This document shows positions 57,645-64,000 of a DNA stretch of 64,000 nucleotides, piece by piece (within the stretch, counting starts at the first letter, position 1; each line of letters opens with the position of its first letter). This DNA is from Azolla caroliniana. Its lineage: Eukaryota; Polypodiophyta. The stretch covers positions 10,478,001-10,542,000 of the forward strand of contig JBHGNT010000001.1 in assembly GCA_043228905.1 (NCBI GenBank), given 5' to 3'. Below the pieces are notes generated by a model. The model saw only the letters and a list, made by a program, of their open reading frames with translations. It searched no databases and was not told where the DNA came from. A program made the position numbers and the translations under genes.

Positions 57645-60150
57645 AGTCTAGTTTGCTTATGCATTTATTATTGATATTCTTTGAATGCTAAACAGAAATT
57701 CCCAAAGACCCAACATGGATTGATATCCTTCAAAAGAACCTCACATGGTTTATGTTGTTCATTCGTCTTCACCATTCAAAGATTTGTGGATGTGCGTTTC
57801 CACATTGGGAACTTTGTTTCTTAATGGGAAGAATCATGCACATTGATGTGCATACTATGAAAGCATGTACTTTATGTAACGGAAAGTATTTTGCATCGAA
57901 TGTACATATCAGATCTTTTGAGATTCCTCAATTCTTTTGTGTGAATCAATTTGATCATTTTGGGCACCCATATTGTTATTTCACATTGGAAATAGCCTCT
58001 ATATAGATGGTCCATTCTTTCACCAAGAGAGTGATTATCTGAAAGTTTGCTCTGAAATCTGAAAGTAATGCATTATATAAAAATGAACAATAGTGCATCA
58101 CATCAAAAGAATTGTTTGTTGAAATAGTAGAGAACATAAATTCCATACTCTTTCTCGACGAAAAGAAAGTTGTGATTACATCAAGTCCCACTGAAACATG
58201 ATGCTATAACATCTTGATTTTATTGGTACAAATAGGTAGTTTTGAAGAAGTCAAAATGTTTATGTTCATATTTTGAACATTTCTAAAGTCAAGGAAACCA
58301 ACATCACAAATCAAATATGGAAAGAGGGAGATATCGATCCAAATGAAACTTTAGACAATGGATTTGGTATCTTAGGATTGATCATTTCTCAGAGTGGGGG
58401 ACAAAACATGCTAGTTTGTTGAATGTCGGATCCATCCCCAATGTAAAAGGCTTAAATAAGAGTGCCACCTAATGCAATGCTAGAGTTTAGCCATGTCACA
58501 AGAAAGGAAAAGAATTGAAGGCTGTGACTTATGACTCATATGGAAGCCTAAAATCATTGGGTCAATATGGATATGTTGAGAAACGAGCAATTGCGTTTCA
58601 ATAAAGGCCTTTCTCATGGACACTCACCTTGTAAAGAACATATTTTATGAAGGCTTATTTGTTGATGTGTTCTATTATTATGAATCAAACAAGATATTCA
58701 GTTTAGAATGGCCATTGGAACATTTACCAATAGTTCTGAAACATTCATTTGTGTGCCTTCAAATCAAGCTTTTCTTATATAACATTTTGAAATGCTAAAT
58801 TTGTTTATTGTCTTGAGGAATAAAAGGAAATAAAATCCATAAGCTTGAAAAGTTGGACTTGAGATTGTTGGGAAATTTATCCAAAAAATTATGAGATTTA
58901 GCACATGTTTTCATAGAATGTCGTTACAATCTAGCAATTTTGCTTGCAAGGTATAAATGAATTGATAATAAAATAAAGATGCTCGTACTCACTAAAAAAG
59001 TCTCAAGACCATTCAATACTAGTGAGGTTCATTTTCTAGGAGGGATGAAGTGACCCCAGAAACGTGGAATAATTCCTTGAAAGGCCATGTTTGCAAAAGA
59101 GAGGATATTGCGATGGACTTCGAAGGAAATTTGAGTTATATCAATGTTAACTTACTAGCTTTAGCAAGAAAATATAGCTTCCTCACCTTTGTGAAGCTTT
59201 TTAAAAAGGACTTATGAAGGTTTGGTAAACTAAAAGTGGAGAATAATTCCTCATAAGATATTGCTTTACACAGAGGATATTGTAATGGGCCATGAAAGAA
59301 AATTTAGGTATGGTTTCCCTATATCATATTCCCTTAATGCCCCACATGAACAAAAGGTGAAAAAACACACATAACTTTCTCCCTATTGCTCCCTTTTGTT
59401 GAGCACGAGGTGAAGACTGACTATGACAAAAGAAACGTTGACGATTCGGCATATGATATAATGCATTGCATACATGATCTCTATTATAATCACATGTATT
59501 CGAGCACCCTATAATGAATGAGGTGGCCAACTGGCCTAATCTAGGAGCAATGATTCACCATCATGGTGCATCAATGAGCCCCTAAGGCATGGGATGCAAT
59601 TCCTACAATAATGATCACAAATCTCTTTATCTCTAGTTGAGCCAATTGAGAGTCTAATCGAGCAAGTAGTACCCTCAAATCGAAGACCTAAAATCCTGAA
59701 ACAACCTTAATCACCAAGCCATCAATCGAGGAAATTGGGAGGGGTATCAGCTAGTATTGTTTTATACAAGCCTAAAACTATGAACTGTAAGACCTAAAAC
59801 CTTGAAACCCTAAACCATCGAGAGTAGAGAGAGTGGTGCATAGTCATATCATCTATCTTAAGGAAGTCACAAACCGAAGATAGTAAACCCTAACTATCTA
59901 AATGACCCTAAACCTTGAAACCCTAAACCATCGAGAGTGGAGAGTGGTGCATAGTCGTATTATCTATCTTAAGGAAGTCACAAACCGAAGATAGTAAACC
60001 CTAAACATGTAAATAACCCTAAACCCTAAACCTTAAACCCTAGTGATGTGCATGGGACCCATTGTGGGAAGAATCGTGACAAATTAAGGATAATCATCAC
60101 AGTAATGATGAGCAATTGATTGGAATCAATGCACTAGGAATATATTGTGA
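57645..60150. other. Intergenic DNA; telomere-like repeats near the right end
   Basis: 57645-59750 has no recognised gene; short frames there are AT-rich and unconserved in appearance. The repeated block at 59760-60045 is listed separately. Confidence 0.5.
59800..60045. repeat. 113-bp duplication ending in CCCTAAA telomere-like words
   Basis: CTTGAAACCCTAAACCATCGAGAG occurs at about 59801 and 59914 (113 bp apart), and each copy carries GTGGTGCATAGTCRTAT and AAGGAAGTCACAAACCGAAG. The end (60003-60045) holds several CCCTAAA units (AACCCTAAACCCTAAACC), the plant telomere repeat on the C-rich strand, with variants. Confidence 0.8.
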
Positions 60151-60164
60151 ATGGTGGGCATAGA

Positions 60165-60235
60165 AAAGGGAGATAGAGAGGCAGAGACAGAGACAGGGAC
60201 AGGGACAGAGAGAGTGAGAGAGAAACAGAGACCTT
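60165..60235. repeat. GA-rich leader tract of the HD-Zip gene
   Basis: GAGGCAGAGACAGAGACAGGG and similar purine words, followed by a C/T-rich stretch up to the start codon, as is common in plant 5' leaders. An in-frame ATG at 60151 lies upstream, but the intervening sequence is low-complexity leader, so I do not use it. Confidence 0.5.
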
Positions 60236-60486
60236 TTTCCCTATTATTTTTACCTCTCCATTCTTCCTTCATCCCTCCACCCTCTCCCTCTCTATGCTCC
60301 CAAATTACTCTGTTTCATCTTCATCATCATCATCTTCATCATCATCTTCTTCTCTACTGCCTGCCATATGCAGCATGCTCTTCTTCCCTTTACTCTATTT
60401 CTAAGTGTTTCTTCTTCCAACCCTCACACCAACGGAAAGAGAGACGCACACTGCCCCCCCCTTTCGTTCTGATCCTGTCCCAAGTG

Positions 60487-62981
60487 ATGGCTCTTTGCCT
60501 TGAAATCCCAATTGGGTTTAAAATGGCTAATCAAATCCATCTCTGCAGCAAAGCCGCATTTACTTCTTCTTCTTCTTCTTCTTCTTCTTGTTCCAATTCA
60601 TATCTAAATCTTCATCTCCTCCTCCTTCTTGTTGGTACATTTAACAAGTCCTCCCTTCTATAACAGTTCTGATCCTTCAGGTGCTCTTGTTCCCTCCCTC
60701 CTTCTCCTTGTCTATAAACCCTTAATTATGTTTTATTTCCTTAATTCTGGGATCATGGGTCCTTGTGATGTGTAGATTTGTATATTGTGTGTGTGTGAGA
60801 GAGGGAGGTAGAAAGGTTGTTGTTTGCTGTACAGATTTTGTTAAGAATCTAAATTTTCACCATAGCCATGGCATGGAGTTTGACCATGGACTCTGCTCAA
60901 GGACTAGTCTCTTCATTGCAAGGTGGTTATATATTATATATGGATATATACATACATATACAAGGTAGTTTTATGTGTATGGTGATCTTATGCATATGGG
61001 TGTCCTAAGTATATGGATATACGCGTGCATGTATCTGTATACAAGGTAGTGGTATGTGTATAAATAGATGTTTTAAATAGATGTGGATGTATGCATATAT
61101 TTGCATGTACAAGGTGGGGTTATCTCTATGAGTGTTTTTTATGAGTGAACAGACATATGTCCTTATACAAATGGTTTTTATGTGTATGTGTTTAGTATGT
61201 ATGGATATACACATACATGTATACATAGACAAGGTAGTTGTGATCTTGATGTATCAGCGCCTAACACACTGGCTTTATTGTCGATGATGCGGATAATTCA
61301 TATGGCTTTATCAAGATAATGATGCGGATGGATTTATAACCTTAATCCCAATGGATTTGCTGCTATGTGTGGATGGATTTATAACCTTTAAGCCCCATGG
61401 CTTTGTTGTTATGTGTAGTGATGATGTATCTATTCCACTAATCTAATAGCTTTGTTCTTTCTCATGATGATGATATTAACTTGCTTAAATTTTGTGGCAT
61501 CTCTTTGTTTTTTGGCAGGTGGATCACAAAAGCACCATAATCATGGTCGCCGCCCTCGCCCAGTCCCACTTATGGACCAAGATGACCTTGGTCTAGATCT
61601 CGATCTCGATCTCGACCTTGATTTCGATGAATTCGTTGATGAACTCTCATCATCAACCCCACCTGAGAAGAAGCGGCGCTTATCTGTCGAACAAGTAAAG
61701 TTCCTTGAGGCGAGCTTCAACACCGACATTAAACTTGAGCCTGACCGGAAGGCTCTCATTGCTTCTCAACTCGGATTGAGGCCCAGACAAGTGGCCATTT
61801 GGTTCCAGAATCGCCGTGTTCGCTGGAAGAATAAACAACTGGAGCGTGATTATGATGTTTTGAAAGAGAAATATGACACTTTAATGAAAGAGAATGTGGC
61901 AATGACTAAAGAAAAGGATACCATAGCTGCCGAAAACCAAAAATTGCAAGCAAAGGTAAGGCTCTTGTGGCATACAACATTTTTTTGTTTCAAGGAAAAA
62001 CCAGGTTCTTTGTGTAAGTATGTGGTAAGAGATGAGACCTAAACAGATTGTGATCTGTAGGATTAGGACGGGGCTGATCCTATCACATCTAGAGTGAGCT
62101 AGAGAGAAAGATGTATATTTAGCCAACATCAGGTGTATATTAACTAAACATCTGCTAGATAGAAAGAAAGACATAATATCATCAAGTCTATTAGACAAAT
62201 CCTTCATATATGAGACAACTGATGACCTGAAGGGACCAATGGAAAAAAATGTGTCAAAACTCATAGGATAAGTTGATGCTGCCCATGTGATTCTCTAAAT
62301 TGGAGGTCAACCCTACCTATGCTGATATGTTCAAGTAAACTTTACATTGATCTTTTTCAACCAGATATTTCTATGTTCCCCAATAAAGAAGTTTGAAGAG
62401 ATCTCTATTGTCCAATATGGAAGAGTTATTGTGTCTGGCACCCTCCCAAAGGCAAAAGGACCTAAGATCTAAGAGTTTGCTAGTATCGAAATAAGAGCTA
62501 AAGGCTTGCTTTGTATGTTTCCTTATTTTATTTTCAAATTTTTCTATGCTTATGGAAATTTCAAAAACATTAGGTTGCCCACTTGACAACCTTGCTCGAG
62601 ACGTCTAAGAAACATATGTCGGTCACAATAGTTGATGACCAAGGAGTTAACTTGACATCACTGCCCGATTTCGACTCAGATAGTGAGAGTGGATCCAAGG
62701 AGCTTACATCCCTTACTAAATCATCAGAAGATTTTAGCGACATAAGAGATTCGGGCCAAAGTGAATCAGCTTCACATCATGATGTCATTGTGGCGATTGT
62801 CAATCCACCCATTGAAGAGGAATTTGAACCTGAACCTATGTTCTTTGTGGAAGAATGTGCGATGTATCCGTTGTTGTTTTTTCAACATTTAAGTAATGTT
62901 GATGACCCTTTCTCAATCTCATGCTGGGAGGCAATGAACAACCACACGGGTTCATATGCAGCGGATAGTGGGGATCTCTAG
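60487..62981 (+). CDS. HD-Zip class I transcription factor, 3 exons
   Basis: Exons 60487-60634, 61519-61955 and 62574-62981 join in phase with GT-AG introns, giving 330 residues. The homeodomain (about 95-150) has [38 protein letters not shown] and the third helix [17 protein letters not shown] leucine zipper follows directly with heptads L, L, L, M, I, L, L and continues in register across the exon 2/3 junction (QKLQAK then VAHLTTLLE), which supports the splice. The tail is acidic ([20 protein letters not shown]) and ends with an aromatic SCWEAMNNH patch, as in activating HD-Zip I proteins. It would act in the nucleus on CAATNATTG-type sites. Exon 1 ([16 protein letters not shown], then a Ser run) is less certain: translation could instead start at MDQDDLGLD in exon 2. 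A (LD)n stretch precedes the homeodomain. Confidence 0.85.
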
Positions 62982-64000
62982 AGTCTATAAGGTAGCTATA
63001 GAGTAGAGTGCAAGTAAGACCATGATAATGGCAGCCATTATAAGCTTTTTATTTTAATATGTATCTACGTATGTGCTATAATATGAAAAGTACAAATGAC
63101 AATTCTAGCTACCATGAGTCTTCGTCTTGTGATGACGGCTGGTAACCTTGCATGCAATGAAAAATGGTAAATTTGTAAAGTGTGGATTCTAGGCTATATA
63201 TAGTTTTTGTCAACCAACAATCATGAGCATCACACTAAGGAAGTGCTTTTTGAGCTCTTGTTATTACCATGTAATTCAATCTTGTGATGTAGCATTACTT
63301 GGAGGTATATCCTGCATATGTATGCTGTTATTTGGTGTGTTCTATATATTTATATATATAAATATATAACTTACATAAAAATGTAATTACAATTTACGAT
63401 TTATTTTGCTCCAATAATGAGCTCTTGTACATTTTCTAGAGGTTTTTGAACGTGTTATTCCCATAATGTCTGAGTCAGTATTATTCGAGTCAATTATCCA
63501 GAAGGTGCTCTATGCTTAAACTATTATAAATTTATTAGCATGATGAAGTCTGCTAATTGTTGACTTTTTTGGGAATTTAATTCCTGCAAATCGGTGGAGA
63601 ATAAGAGATGATTCTTGCCATCTTGTTGTAACAACTATTCCCTAATTCTGTACAAGTATTTTCAACCTATTACACTTGCAAATCCACGTGGCCCACGTGC
63701 AAATCCATTTTTCATATTCTTTTCTTGATGCGCTGCATTGTGCTCATTCTTAGTGATCCTTTACAAGTTATTATGAACATCCAACACGACTCAATTAATT
63801 CGAGTCTATAGTGGTAAAGGTCAAATGAGCTCAACCAATCCTTGGATTATCGTATAATAACAATCCCTGTGATGCCCGTGATGATAACCTTGGCTTGCTC
63901 ATTTCGTTTGGTGTAGGGATGGCTTTAAAGCATAGGGACAAGTGATAGGCATGGCATGGTAGAAACTTTTGGCTTGAGTAGACAAAGAAAGAAAAGGTTT
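62982..64000. other. 3' flank of the HD-Zip gene and intergenic DNA
   Basis: No further gene seen. A TTTATATATATAAATATATAA palindrome-like AT stretch lies near 63350. I see nothing else of note. Confidence 0.5.

Noticed and set aside
60151-60486. 112-residue N-terminal extension of the HD-Zip protein
   Set aside because: It translates a purine/pyrimidine-rich leader with Thr-Glu-Gly and Pro/Ser/His runs, as expected of a 5' UTR.

Overview
The window is plant nuclear DNA. The evidence is: spliced genes with GT-AG introns, an HD-Zip class I homeodomain factor, a nodulin-like/NFD4 major-facilitator gene, PPR-derived sequence, TTTAGGG-type telomere-like motifs, and a dense block of Ty1/copia and Ty3/gypsy LTR retrotransposons. 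It looks like a flowering plant with many repeats; I cannot name the lineage from sequence alone.

Layout. 1-2154: AT-rich DNA with two tandem-repeat fields (about 150 bp, then 104 bp). 2155-30914: one old Ty3/gypsy element (gypsy-1) opened by several later insertions. Its 5' LTR holds a solo LTR (2486-3727). Its gag/protease region holds copia-A (5306-21077, + strand). The 3' LTR of copia-A holds copia-B (10568-20947, - strand), and the 5' LTR of copia-B holds copia-C (15402-20734, - strand). The pol of gypsy-1 also holds copia-D (about 21782-27484, - strand). The A, B and C boundaries are fixed by perfect 5-bp target-site duplications (AAGCG, GTTTT, TGACT), so the order of events can be read directly. 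Copia-C is youngest: its two 609-bp LTRs read as identical and it keeps one long gag-pol frame, broken once near the end. 30915-34993: a second gypsy (gypsy-2) without its 5' half. 34998-40079: an LTR element with no recognisable protein domains (LARD-like, - strand) that shares primer-site and polypurine signals with the gypsies.

40080-45900: small and broken elements: a fold-back MITE, a LINE 3' fragment interrupted by a hAT-type MITE with an 8-bp duplication, an antisense U6 snRNA fragment, low-complexity tracts and a decayed PPR gene.

45948-64000: gene-bearing DNA. There is an intronless gene for a predicted single-pass membrane protein (- strand), a 14-exon nodulin-like MFS transporter gene (+ strand, including a 45-nt microexon), and a 3-exon HD-Zip I transcription-factor gene (+ strand). 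The three genes have no obvious functional link. The retrotransposon cassette is mostly self-contained: signals for transcription (LTR TATA boxes), priming (PBS) and plus-strand synthesis (PPT) can be seen, but every pol frame carries at least one break.
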